The notes under the pieces are model-generated. The model was not told the DNA's origin, ran no database searches, and saw nothing but the letters and a program-made list of their open reading frames with translations. Shown here one piece after another: positions 26,701 to 34,194 of a stretch of DNA of 64,000 bases. The stretch lies in contig JABAKD010000028.1 in assembly GCA_012845835.1 (NCBI GenBank), positions 4,067,242-4,131,241 of the forward strand. Reading direction: 5' to 3'. The position numbers and the translations under genes are program-made. This stretch comes from Undaria pinnatifida (taxonomy: Eukaryota > Sar > Phaeophyceae > Laminariales > Alariaceae). How positions within the stretch are numbered: the first letter of the stretch is position 1; the number at the start of each line of letters is the position of its first letter.

Positions 26701-29700
26701 AAATTAGGCGCATGCTAAGATTCGATAGGGGCGGCACTGTTTTTCGCTTAAATATTTTTGTGAATGACGGGGGTTCTTAACCCCTTAAGAGCCTCCAAAT
26801 CCATTCCTATACTAACTTGAAGTAAATTTGTCCCCCAATAAGGGTTTCCAGTGGTAAAGGCGTTGACCCAAAATCGTCGGAATTTCGTAATTCTTGTTGT
26901 GCAGGATCATGCGTTTACCCACCTAGGCCATGGAAGTGTCCACCGGGTTGCACATTTAACGCCTTTACAATTGGAAACCCTTTTTGGAACAATTTCACTT
27001 GAAGTTAGTATTGGGAGGGATTTTGGGGCTCTAGAGGGTAAAGGTCTTGTCAACTTTCGTGTAGAGCTCATGAAGTGAGAAGCCCCAGAAAAAAAAAATG
27101 TTGCATCTTTACGGTTGATACGAGTATTCAACACCTAACATGACTCCCAGCAGCAGTAGTGTCCGCGAGCGGATGTAAAGTGGCATAGAGACCTACCTAC
27201 CTGTGGCTAGGTTACAGTATAGGTTCCTCTATAGTGCCGGTTGAATAGTGCCGGTTGCCCCGTATAGTGCCTGTGAAATCGCTTTCTACGCAGGCTACGG
27301 TAGAGTTTCGCCGTTGTTTTCCGTGCAAGGGCCCTGACATGAGGAGCTCTATGCCCTTCGCATAATAAACTCTCTTAACCCCTTTAGAGCCCCCGAACCC
27401 CTGCCTATACTAAATCCAAGTAATTTTGTCCCCAAAAACGGGTTTCCAGCTCTAAAGGGGTTAAGGCAAAAACCGATTAATATTTTGGGGCAAAACGAAT
27501 GTTCTACCCTGTGATCAATCCAATGGCCTAGGAATAAAAACGAAAATATATATATATATTTTTTTCAAGTGATGAAATTACGACGATTTTGGGATTAACC
27601 CCTTTCTTTACAACTGGAAACCCGTTTTTGGGGACAAAATTACACGGATTTAGAATAAGGAGGGGTTCGGGGGCTCTAAAGGGGCTTAAGGAGCCCTGCC
27701 TTGCGGAAACATAATTTAGCCGAAAAATGGTATACCTTAATGTCTCTATCCCAGCAAGCGTCTGGCACAGCTACGAACAGCTAGTAGTGGCAGTGTGCGG
27801 AGTATTGCCGGTTGCCGGTATAGTGCCGGTGTTTTCGGCTGGCACATACCGGCACTATACAGGGGCCACCACAACTGTGCTGCTGTGCGTCTTGGTTTCC
27901 TACCAGCCTGTATAAACGTCGCCTGGTATGTGTCACATGGTGTTCCGTAAACGTTGTACGGTATGCGCAGACGATGAAGACGACGCGGCGATGGCCGCTG
28001 TGTTGCTTCGTGGAGGATACGGTCGTCGGTAAGCCGCGTGTCTATCCTGGCGGGCTGCTGGTGACGAGATCATTTGGGGATTTTTCGGCCAAGGTATGAG
28101 TGGAATGCCGTCCGCGTTTTAGAGCCAGGTTCGTTCTTGCAGACTTGAGGTGTAATGAGCTCGTGTGGGCTGGTCGGCGTTACCTGGGCGGTGGCTTACT
28201 GTTTTTCCTTTGTTTATCAATAGCTTTTTCCCCCTTTCCAATTGTTAATAGAGACACACCTGGGACTTGAAGCCAACCTCATCCCGAACGGGAACGTTGT
28301 AGACAAGATATAAACTCGTTCAAAGCTGGTCGGTGTTGCTTGTTGGGTTACTTGCGCGGCGGGTAATTATTTTTCCTCTACTTTTCAATACCTGGTAGTT
28401 TTTCCCCCTCTTTTCCACTGTTGATAGCCACACACACCCGGGATTTGAAGCCAACCACATCCTGAAGGCGAACCTTGCAAAAAAATGAGAATACGCTTCG
28501 GCTCGGTTAAGCATTGGGAGGCGGAGGATTTACTGTAACTCGTCTTTGCAAGCTAGATGTGTGTGACAATTCGGTCGCGCGTTTTGCCTCGTTGCCGCAC
28601 ACCGTCTTACGACACCGCACACGTCGGCCAGAAAACGATCTGTCTGGCCTAGATCGTACAGATGAAGGGGTTGGGACACGTACAAGCTGGGCCGGCCAAG
28701 ACGCCGTGAATTCGCGAATGTCGCTGTGCTCCACTCAGTTTTTGGAGTTCGGACCTGAAGTTTCGACACGTGATTTGGAGCACACTCATCAAAGCACTAC
28801 TTGGAAATCGCACAAAAAAAAAGAATTTCGTTGACTTTTTGTCCGTTTTATGATCATGGGTTTCGTTTGGCCGCCCGTATGTGGGCAAATTATATATATT
28901 TTTTGCGATCTCCAAGTAGTAATGGTTTAAGCTTGCTCTAAATCACGTGTCAAAATTTCAGGTCCGAACTCCAAAAATGAGCGGGTCGGGCACAGCGATA
29001 TTTTTAATTTTCTCACTTTTTGTCGAAAACACTTGACTTATATATGGAATCGAGTTTTAGTAATATCTCTTGATGGGTGGCGAATTGGGCAATTAAGCTT
29101 GTATCGATGTTCTTCTAGAGTCTTCAGCATAGTGTCCACCAAATTTCACCTTGATCAGAATTTTTCTGGTGAAGGATTTTTTTTTTTCAGGTTGGAAAAG
29201 TTGGTTCTTCTGAGTTATATAGGATATCTCGACAAGATCGAGTCAGAAAAAACAATGCCGTAGAGTTTTTATATACTTTTGTTTTTCTGCATGTGCAATG
29301 TAGTGTCAGGGTTAGCGCTTCCAATTTCCAAGTTCTAATTCGCAAAAGCGGTGGCGGGAGAGCTTTCTGAAGTATTGCCGGTTTCTTGGCCGGCCAAGCC
29401 TGTATGTGCACAGATCATGCGCATCCTACAGAGGATGGCATGAGAACGTGCAAAGATCACACAGATCGTATCAATAGCAGATCAGTGTACGCTGCGCTTG
29501 CAACCCCTGCTTCTTGGAGAATACGGGGGTCGGCAAAACGCGCGTTCATCCTGGCGGATAGCTGGTGGCGAAACCGTTTGCGGACTTTTCGATGAAGTAT
29601 GACTAGGCTGCCGTCCGTGTTTTATGGTCCGGTTCGGTTTTATACACTAAGCTATATACTCGTGCTGGGCGGTGGCTGATTGCACGCTTGCTTTTCAAGA

Positions 29701-32700
29701 TTTTTTTTTCATGGTTGTACCCCAGGAAGGCTCACAGGAACGAACGAGAACGAGGAGTGCTGGGATGCTGGAAGGGAAAACAACGAAGTATGTTCATATT
29801 TTATAAGGAGTGACACAGGGATGTACGTGATCACCCGATATTTTCAAGGTATATACTAATGACATGATGGAAGCAGTCGAAGCAGCGAAGCAGGGAGTCA
29901 CCGTGGGAAAAGATGCGGTGCCGAGATCGGTGTTTGGGGATGGGTTCGTGGGGATATCTGATAAACCGGAAGGACTGCAGAAATATATTGCGAAGGCACT
30001 AGAATACGCTGTTGGTGGTGGTGTTGTTGTTGTTGTTGTTGTTGTTTTTATTGTTGTTGCTGTTGTTCTCACATTAACTCGCATAATCAAGTTCGTGGTC
30101 ACGTGACAGGCTCCAGTCACTCTGGAGTGGAAAAATACTCCATGGAAAAACAAAGCAAAACCAAAAGTGGTACACATATAGTATATCATAACTGAAGCAA
30201 GCCGTACATCTGCCGAAAAATATAAAAGATAAATCGGAAGTCAGCCTACGTACGTGCCTGGCCCATACTGGTACATATGATCCAAGACTCACAGCTGAAA
30301 CCGACTACACCGCAGAGGAGAGTGACAGAGACGTAAACAAATTGCGCGGTAGTTATATGTAATGAAGATAGGGAGAACCTCTGGTGGCGTTCCAATAGGA
30401 TTGAGGAGAAGGTGAACTACCGATCGTAGACGATTGTAGGCCGGTATACATACTTTGTCGTAGAGATGTCGCAAGAGGCTGTTCTTGGGATGGGCACATA
30501 ACAAAAGTAACAGGAAAGGGTAAAGAACACTTGGGCAAGAGGAATGACATTCTAACGGCTTGCACCTTGACACTAGGATTTGTAAATATGTTGCGATTGA
30601 TGTGATTGTGCCGGAGCTAGAATATGCAGAAGAGGTACGTATGGGAAGGGAGCACAACGTTGTAAGAAAAGCTGGAAAGAGTATAGAGGACAGCAGACAC
30701 GAAAGTGCTCGTAGGATGCTTGAAACACGACGTGTAGTCCAATACTTGGAAAACGTAACTGGAAGTGTACCCTCTTGAAACCAATAGAGACGTGAAAATA
30801 TTGAAATGGCAATGTAAAGTAAGGAATATGCCAGAAAATAGGTTGGCAGCAATAGCTGATAGGGCTGCATGGGAGAAAGGAACAAAAGGGCGAGCTAGAA
30901 TAATGTGGGATAGCGCTGTCGAGAAAGCATGGCAGGGCCTACGACGAGGAAGCCAAGAAGATATCCTGTTGCTAGGTTTAGGGGGTACAAGACAGAATTA
31001 GAAGAAAGGATAGAAGTAAGGGAAGGGCTAGCGCTAAGAGAGAGGGCGAATGAAAAAGATCATTTAGATATATACGGGGGTCAAAACAAGCAATAGGAAT
31101 GAAAACGTGTTTGCACGGCCCAATGGACTGCGCGAAAGCGCTGAATGCTGCATGTTCGTGTAGGGGACCTGGACCTGCTAGAGAGAAGAAAGAGATGTAC
31201 CAGTAGTCGGGCGGAGGAGGAAGCAGGCGCAAACGTAGACGAGAGTAGAATCCACATCGTGGAAGAACAAGGAGGAACTCAATGTGCTAAAGTAGATGAG
31301 GAAAAGAGACGGACCTGACATGGAGAAGTTTGGTACGTTAGACGGGAGCGAGAAAACGATCGCTATCCCAGGAGATAGATGGTGGCCACAGGCGGCCGAA
31401 CAGGACGGGGATAGGATAAGCAAACAGTTTATATGCAGTACATGTAAGAAGCGTAATGAGCGCCCAAATGTTGGAGGTGTCCCTATTAGGAGTAGGAACG
31501 GTTCTCCGTCTCGAAAGGAATGCGTGTTCAATGGTCTAGTGACTAAGACAAGCAACACATGAGTACGCCCCCCGCCACAATGAGCTGTTCTGAGTAGAAT
31601 GCAGTTCACCCTTCGTAGGTCTCGCGGAACAGCTCACGACGCTCCGGGCTTGGTGCACGCGGTATCTGCCTGGTCGGTGAAAACCCGAGGTTCTCCGTAC
31701 CAATATTGTAGGGATGCGAGGGTCATACTACATACCACTATGGTCTTAAGACTACGGCCATGTATGAAATGAGTACAACCCCCCCCCCATCCTACATTAC
31801 CATTGTTGACCGCTATCCCGAATTGGTATGAGTTGATTGAAATCACCCCCTCCTACCCTATCTTTCCGGTAATGACCAATTGTTGCGTGCGGTGCAGGTG
31901 GTCACACTCGGGGGAAAGCCCGGCGTCATCCTTCCGGACTGCCAGGAAGTATTAGAGCTGACGGTTGAGGAGGACTGGGCAGAATTGATCATCGCCAGCG
32001 ACGGGGTGTGGGATGTGATGGCACCGAAGGAGATGCCAAGGGTAAGAGGTTGTTGCTCCCTCCCTCCCTCGCCCTCCTCCTTCCGTCCCCCCCCCTTTCC
32101 CCCCTCCTTATGTCCCTCCCTCCCTCCCGCCGTCCCTCCCTCCCGCCGTCCCTCCCTCCCGCCGTCCCTCCCTCCCGCCGTCCCTCTCTCCCTCCTTCCC
32201 TGCCTCCCTCCCTGCCTCCCTCCCTCCCTCCCTGTGGAAATTTTTTAGAACTGCGTGCACGGTTTTTGGGGACCAATCGCTTATAATTTGTTTAAAATAG
32301 TATTTCAAAATTCCACACATCGGACAGATAACGATGTAGATCATATAGATCATATAGATCATGTAGATCACATAGATCACATAGATCATGTAGATTATGT
32401 ATACCATATCGATAATATAGATCGTATAGATCAGATCATATAGATCATGTGGTTCCTACATTGGTCGTTTTATGGTATGTTTTACAAGATCTTTGTAGTA
32501 CAGGTCCAACCCAGGAAACGTGTGCGAGGGCGTGCAGGTCGTACGGCTCCCATCCAACATTTTCTAGGTCATGCTTATCATGTACTGGTTGATACAGACC
32601 AGAGATGTAGGATATGTCTGCCCTGTCTCTTTGGTACTAGTATTAAATATAATCCGCAAGGGGTTGTGAGAGGAGTTCAATATTAGTCACTTTGCAAAGG

Positions 32701-34186
32701 AGGAACGCAACGCTTACGTCAATAGAGGGGGGAGTGCAATTGGTCTAATTATTTTGTTTTGTTTTTTGAGGGGGGAGAGGGTGTTAATATATTAATTCTG
32801 CAGGAGAGGGACGCGATGTAACATGGGCCCCAGCAGGGTTGACAGTGCCCACCGTGACGATAACCTTGGGATGAAGTACGTATAGTTGCTCCCATTATTA
32901 TTAATATTATTATTATTATTATTTATTTTATTGTTGTTGTTGTTATTACTATTGATATTTTTTGTTATTTGATGTTCACCCTGGCAACTTCCATACATAA
33001 GAGTAATATATCTTCGAACAATAATACATGTGCAAAAACGAACGGCCGGCGTATCACGCTGCTTGCACAGGTATGTATCGACCCTTAAAATGTATTGGAC
33101 TCATAGATGACATGTTATATATGAAATAGTTTTATTTAAAAGAAAAAAAACGCACCGTACGTTCCGCAAATGTGCGGCGCCCTCATAATACCTCACCGGG
33201 ACGACCTCGGGTATGATAACCATTGTTGCAGCTATTGGCCAAGCCGAATGGAACGGGACGAAGAAAAGCGAACGCGGCACCGTCGACTGCGGCTGAAGGG
33301 GGGAAAATTGGAGAAGGCGGTGTACACCAAGGGGGGGGGGGTAACGGGGATGCGGAGGAGGAGGAGGAGCATCACACGTTCACGGAAGACACGTGGAAAC
33401 TGGAGCAGGCGCAGCTGAGCGGAACTTGTGCGAAGATGGTCATGGCATGCGTCAGGCACAGGTGTGATACGGACATACGGGTCAGCTGGCATGGTAGAGC
33501 TTCGCTTATTTTTTCTGAGGTATCTTACTTGGACAGGTCCATACCCCACCAAAAAAGCGCCTATCGGGGATCGAAGCCGTGTGCGCATCTGCATGGCGGA
33601 AAATGAAGTGCGTACGTACCGCTCTGCCTTGACTGCTACTGAGGTGCTCATCTTTTAGCACAGTATGTCCTCTGTTTTTTTAGACTTTCCATCTTTCAAC
33701 GTCCTATGCCAGCCCGCCTTTGCCCCAGCCGTCCGCGCTCGCCGACCCGAAACACCCATCGCTTTTTGTCCATGACGGCACTTGCTTTACGGCCATGACG
33801 ACAGGTACTGGGCAGACAACCAGGCCGTCCCAGACAACGCCAGCGCTGTCATCCTAAGATTCTTCACGCCGGAGCCGCGAGGGAAGAGCAGTCCATCCCA
33901 ACAGAAACAACCGCCTATTGCTTGCGTTGTCGCCGATCCTGTCGTTGATCCTGTCGTTGATCCTGTCGTTGATCCTGTCGTCGATCCTGTCGTCGATCCT
34001 GTCGTCAATCCCATCGTCGATCCTGTCGTCGATCCTGTCGCTGCACCACCTGCGGCTGATCCTGTCGCTGCACCACCTGCGGCTGATCCTGTCGCTGCAC
34101 CACCTGCGGCTGATCCTGTCGCTGCACCACCTGCGGCTGTTCCTGTCGCTGCACCACCTGCGGCTGATCCTGTCACGGCGGTTTAA
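8657..34186 (+). CDS. PP2C-family Ser/Thr protein phosphatase (nine exons)
   Basis: Metal-dependent protein phosphatase (PPM/PP2C), which removes phosphate from Ser/Thr using two Mn/Mg ions. Exons: 8657-8705, 9196-9306, 11238-11383, 20519-20675, 24494-24606, 27971-28093, 31898-32041, 33232-33461, 33805-34186. All are bounded by GT-AG and every phase joins, giving 484 codons plus TAA. Family motifs appear in order: SQEDR (residues 18-22), FFGIFDGHGGH (about 47-57), DGSTATVLLL (131-140), NCGDSAG (149-155), LTTNHD (about 171-176), GKPRVYPGGLLVTRSFGD (212-229), IIASDGVWDV (264-273) and PDNASAVILRF near 367. The metal-binding Asp of DG, SDG and DN are all present, so it should be active. The segment between SDG and DN carries an acidic Gly/Glu-rich insert. 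The C-terminus is a repeat tail. The start is the ATG at 8657; the frame stays open upstream, so a longer N-terminus is possible. No targeting signal is clear. Confidence 0.88.
9196..9306 (+). CDS. PP2C exon 2: SQED and FGIFDG motifs
   Basis: The acceptor is a pyrimidine-rich tract ending in GCGCAG, directly after an in-frame TGA; the donor is GTGAGT. It encodes SQEDRVVSIPDL and ends with FFGIFDG. The last base, C, is completed by AT of exon 3 to restore the His of DGHGG. This phase fit across a 1.9 kb intron is strong support. Confidence 0.9.
10787..11190 (+). repeat. Tandem pair of the ATAAACTCG repeat upstream of PP2C exon 3
   Basis: Units at 10787-10970 and 10972-11150 share TTACGGCAGCGTGTCAT, GACTAAGCTATAAACTCG and GGTGCTATGATATGGCTAAT. 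The second ends about 50 bp before the exon 3 acceptor. Confidence 0.75.
11238..11383 (+). CDS. PP2C exon 3: GGH and helical region
   Basis: The acceptor is TTTGTGCAG and the donor GTTCGT. It starts by completing His and reads GGHACSNFLSKRF, then the helix that ends DLDRQFYEICLQ, as in PP2C proteins after the DGHGG motif. The exon ends in phase 0. The next intron is 9.1 kb, the longest of the gene. Confidence 0.87.
12187..12435 (+). mobile_element. tRNA-derived SINE, copy B
   Basis: Same head (A box TGGCGTATCAGG; B box split by a 3-base insertion, GAGTTCATCGAATC) and body with GGACTTGCGGAAAGCGCGAGA; it lacks the GAGTTAGCAACACTCGATG stretch present in copy A. Lies in PP2C intron 3. Confidence 0.75.
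13420..13712 (+). mobile_element. tRNA-derived SINE, copy C
   Basis: Full head (A box TGGCGTATCAGG, B box GAGTTCGAGCCCC) and full body ending CACCTGTGACCACGG, CCAGAAGCTGG. Lies in PP2C intron 3. Confidence 0.78.
13738..13960 (+). mobile_element. SINE body without head, copy D
   Basis: Starts near GAACGGAAAGCACGAGAGCG and continues through TCGATGAAAATCGACGAGC to CACCTGTGACGACGACTTG. 5'-truncated and directly downstream of copy C. Confidence 0.65.
13961..15220. other. PP2C intron 3, unassigned stretch
   Basis: No repeat or exon recognised. An open frame at 14215-14505 has no recognisable motif. Confidence 0.5.
15225..15570. repeat. TAGATCAT microsatellite with linked unit, copy 1
   Basis: ATAGATCATATAGATCA run at 15235-15315, then a foldback-repeat piece, then GGATCCAACACAGGAAACAT and AGATCGTACGGCTTCC. 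The same pairing recurs at 32330-32560 and 49895-50065. Confidence 0.65.
15895..17010 (+). repeat. Telomere-like minisatellite, about 12 irregular units
   Basis: Units of 65-110 bp: GCGGGTGATCGTCCTTAGGG, GCTAGGGTTTGTGAC, GCACACATGAACATGGACAC. Many contain TTAGGG or TAGGGTT. Detached units at 19165-19300 and 20405-20460. All within PP2C intron 3. Confidence 0.75.
17250..17329 (+). repeat. TACTGGTATTA microsatellite-like array
   Basis: Six to seven units of TATTATACTGG, directly abutting the GGCCGGCC-ended element. Confidence 0.8.
17330..18751. mobile_element. Putative non-autonomous DNA element, TIR with GGCCGGCC (copy 1)
   Basis: Starts ACAAGCTGGGCCGGCCAAGA and ends TCTTGGCCGGCCCAGCTTGT, exact 20-bp inverted ends. 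It carries a foldback at 18470-18680 (GAAATTTTGACACGTGATT against CGCGTGTCAAAATTTCAGG, and TACTTGGCGAGCTCAA against TTGAGCTCGCCAAGTA). No transposase frame. Confidence 0.7.
18948..19165 (+). repeat. Hexamer array (TACGGT)n, about 36 copies
   Basis: TTACGG repeats with scattered variants (TATGGT, TACCGT). Open in several frames on both strands because no stop arises from the unit (Val/Thr, Tyr/Gly, Arg/Asn); not coding. Joined on its right to a telomere-like unit. Confidence 0.9.
19300..20400. other. PP2C intron 3, 3' part
   Basis: Two diverged copies of a roughly 100-bp unit (ATATATGCCCTACTTCTGTG at about 19380, ATATATGCCCTATTGCTGTG at about 19758) and a foldback arm at 20285. No exon. Confidence 0.5.
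20519..20675 (+). CDS. PP2C exon 4: GSTA and NCGDS motifs
   Basis: The acceptor is TGTCTGCAG and the donor is GTGGGG. It begins VVRDRAEARAEG and contains DGSTATVLLLVGNTLFAANCGDSA, a highly diagnostic PP2C core strand pair (quoted here in overlapping form: DGSTATVLLL, then VGNTLFAANCGDSA). It ends in phase 1, completed by exon 5 as Gly. The donor runs straight into a long G-rich array. Confidence 0.93.
20676..21065 (+). repeat. G-rich array (GGTTGG/GGGTTG) after the PP2C exon 4 donor
   Basis: About 390 bp of GGGGTTGGAGTTGTTG-type repeats beginning at the 5' splice site. The minus strand reads as a Gln/Pro/Thr-rich frame, an artefact. It could form G-quadruplexes on the coding strand. Confidence 0.85.
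23285..23545 (-). repeat. Repeat R2, inverted near-identical copy
   Basis: Over about 245 bp the reverse complement differs from 5998-6243 at one position that I can see (AGCTACGACAC against AGCCACGACAC). Followed by a long TTTTTG run. Lies in PP2C intron 4. Confidence 0.8.
24494..24606 (+). CDS. PP2C exon 5: LTTNHD motif
   Basis: The acceptor is CCCATGCAG and the donor GTGAGG. It encodes GILVRKNGIVQALTTNHD, then NENEFERVRRCGGFYREQ, matching the PP2C segment after GDS (colour strand, LTxDH and ERI..GG). The entry phase matches exon 4 and the exon ends in phase 0. Confidence 0.9.
25125..25300 (+). repeat. Near-perfect tandem pair of 76-77 bp
   Basis: Units contain GCAATACTGT, AACACGTGTAACACGCAAGA, TAACACACCCCGGGGTTAAC and TTTCGGCGGCGTTTTTGTGT. 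Confidence 0.85.
25440..25710 (+). repeat. Tandem array GACCGCCTTATTGGGGG / ATCGGGATACCGC
   Basis: About eight half-units of 32-34 bp: CAGACCGCCTTGTATCGGGA, TACCGCATTACTCAGACCGC, TTATTGGGGGATACCGCC. One displaced unit with the same GTCGCGCCAAGCGATTT flank lies at 39252-39340. Confidence 0.8.
26300..26500 (+). repeat. Three units with CACCGATGTTGTTCCTCGTG
   Basis: Units at about 26297, 26401 and 26470, spaced 70-105 bp. Confidence 0.6.
26777..27044. repeat. Two short elements of the TTAACCCCTTT family
   Basis: One inverted copy at 26777-26862 and one direct copy at 26955-27044, in PP2C intron 5 upstream of exon 6. Confidence 0.65.
27375..27690. repeat. Two short elements of the TTAACCCCTTT family, opposite orientation
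   Basis: Inverted copy 27375-27465 and direct copy 27595-27690, both with clear TTAACCCCTTT ends. They lie 280 bp before PP2C exon 6. Confidence 0.7.
27971..28093 (+). CDS. PP2C exon 6: VTRSFGD motif
   Basis: The acceptor is ATGCGCAG and the donor GTATGA. It encodes TMKTTRRWPLCCFVEDT followed by GKPRVYPGGLLVTRSFGD and FSAK. The FGD motif is definitive; the first dozen residues are less typical, so the 5' edge is less certain. A decayed duplicate lies about 1.5 kb downstream. Confidence 0.88.
28150..28475 (+). repeat. Tandem pair of the ATAAACTCG repeat downstream of PP2C exon 6
   Basis: Two copies with CTGGTCGGCGTTACCTGG and CTGGTCGGTGTTGCTTG, both ending in GACTTGAAGCC- or ATTTGAAGCC-type words. 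The second copy carries a 7-bp CCTGGTA gain at 28391. Confidence 0.7.
28682..29403. mobile_element. Putative non-autonomous DNA element, TIR with GGCCGGCC (copy 2)
   Basis: Starts ACAAGCTGGGCCGGCCAAGA and ends TTCTTGGCCGGCCAAGCCTGT (imperfect). Contains the same foldback (GACACGTGATTTGGAG to ATCACGTGTCAAAATTTCAGG at 28765-28965). Lies in the PP2C intron after exon 6. Confidence 0.65.
29480..29610 (+). pseudogene. Decayed duplicate of PP2C exon 6 and its donor
   Basis: Aligns to 28000-28130: the segment with GGTCGGCAAAACGCGCG and TCATCCTGGCGGATAGCTGG parallels the exon 6 stretch encoding GKPRVYPGGLL, and the similarity continues into intron sequence (CTGCCGTCCGTGTTTTATGG against ATGCCGTCCGCGTTTTAGAG). 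The copy has an in-frame TAG after the GG pair, SFGD is changed to PFAD, and the donor GT context has lost a G. It sits in the intron after exon 6 and cannot be used as is. Confidence 0.75.
29740..31565 (+). mobile_element. Decayed LINE-type retrotransposon, 3' part of the RT ORF
   Basis: Broken by stops and frameshifts, but readable in pieces: a reverse-transcriptase stretch (VTQGC, SPDIFKVYTNDMMEAVEA, then a degenerate FGDGFVGIS in place of the FADD box and PEGLQKYIAKALEYA at 29860-30007), the thumb and C-terminal region (SRHESARRMLETRRV, NRDVKILKWQCKVRNMPE, IADRAAWEKGTKGRARIMWD at 30690-30960), and a 3' end (EKFGTLDGSEKTIAIPGD, NERPNVGGVPIRSRNGSPSR at 31320-31562). From memory this resembles LINE-like proteins common in brown algal genomes. 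It is 5'-truncated and inactive, in the PP2C intron after exon 6, same strand. Confidence 0.8.
30008..30300. repeat. Insertion inside the LINE: GTT run plus a roughly 90-bp repeat
   Basis: The LINE frame stops at KALEYA and resumes after about 300 bp. Between lie a GTT/GTG run and a unit (CTCACATTAACTCGCATAAT, then GGCTCCAGTCACTCTGGAG) that also occurs at 18771-18870 and 62143-62205. Confidence 0.6.
31898..32041 (+). CDS. PP2C exon 7: SDGVWDV motif
   Basis: The acceptor is GCGGTGCAG and the donor GTAAGA. It reads VVTLGGKPGVILPDCQEV, then EEDWAELIIASDGVWDV and MAPKEMPR. The SDG Asp is a metal ligand in the family. Phase 0 at both ends. An expanded CCCTCCCTCCCGCCGT-type array begins about 10 bp after the donor. 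Confidence 0.93.
32050..32235 (+). repeat. Pyrimidine array after the PP2C exon 7 donor
   Basis: CCCTCCCTCCCGCCGT units, four in register, flanked by CCTT/CCTG variants. Begins about 10 bp after the 5' splice site. Confidence 0.85.
33232..33461 (+). CDS. PP2C exon 8: acidic insert and helix
   Basis: The acceptor is CATTGTTGCAG and the donor GTGTGA. It reads LLAKPNGTGRRK, a low-complexity Gly then Glu-rich insert (GGGGNGDAEEEEEHH), then WKLEQAQLSGTCAKMVMACV, equivalent to the C-terminal PP2C helix. It ends two bases into an Arg codon completed by exon 9. The insert is absent from typical short PP2Cs. Confidence 0.8.
33805..34186 (+). CDS. PP2C exon 9: DN motif and repeat tail, stop
   Basis: The acceptor is ATGACGACAG. 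It reads YWADNQAVPDNASAVILRF, the final PP2C strand with the DN metal ligand, then a Pro/Ser/Lys-rich linker and a tail of DPVV units followed by DPVAAPPAA units, ending at TAA 34184-34186. The tail is encoded by two adjoining minisatellites kept in frame. Confidence 0.88.
33930..34172 (+). repeat. Coding minisatellites in PP2C exon 9
   Basis: A 12-bp unit (GATCCTGTCGTT, DPVV) about 9 times, then a 27-bp unit (GATCCTGTCGCTGCACCACC and TGCGGCT, DPVAAPPAA) about 5 times. Both unit lengths are multiples of three, so expansion or contraction keeps the frame. Confidence 0.9.
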
Positions 34187-34194
34187 CCGAGACG

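Noticed and set aside
29864-30106. 80-codon protein starting MMEAVEAAKQ
   Set aside because: A fragment of the decayed LINE reverse transcriptase running into a GTT microsatellite.
31989-32276. Gly/Arg-Glu repeat protein on the minus strand
   Set aside because: Complement of the CCCTCCCTCCCGCCGT array next to the PP2C exon 7 donor.
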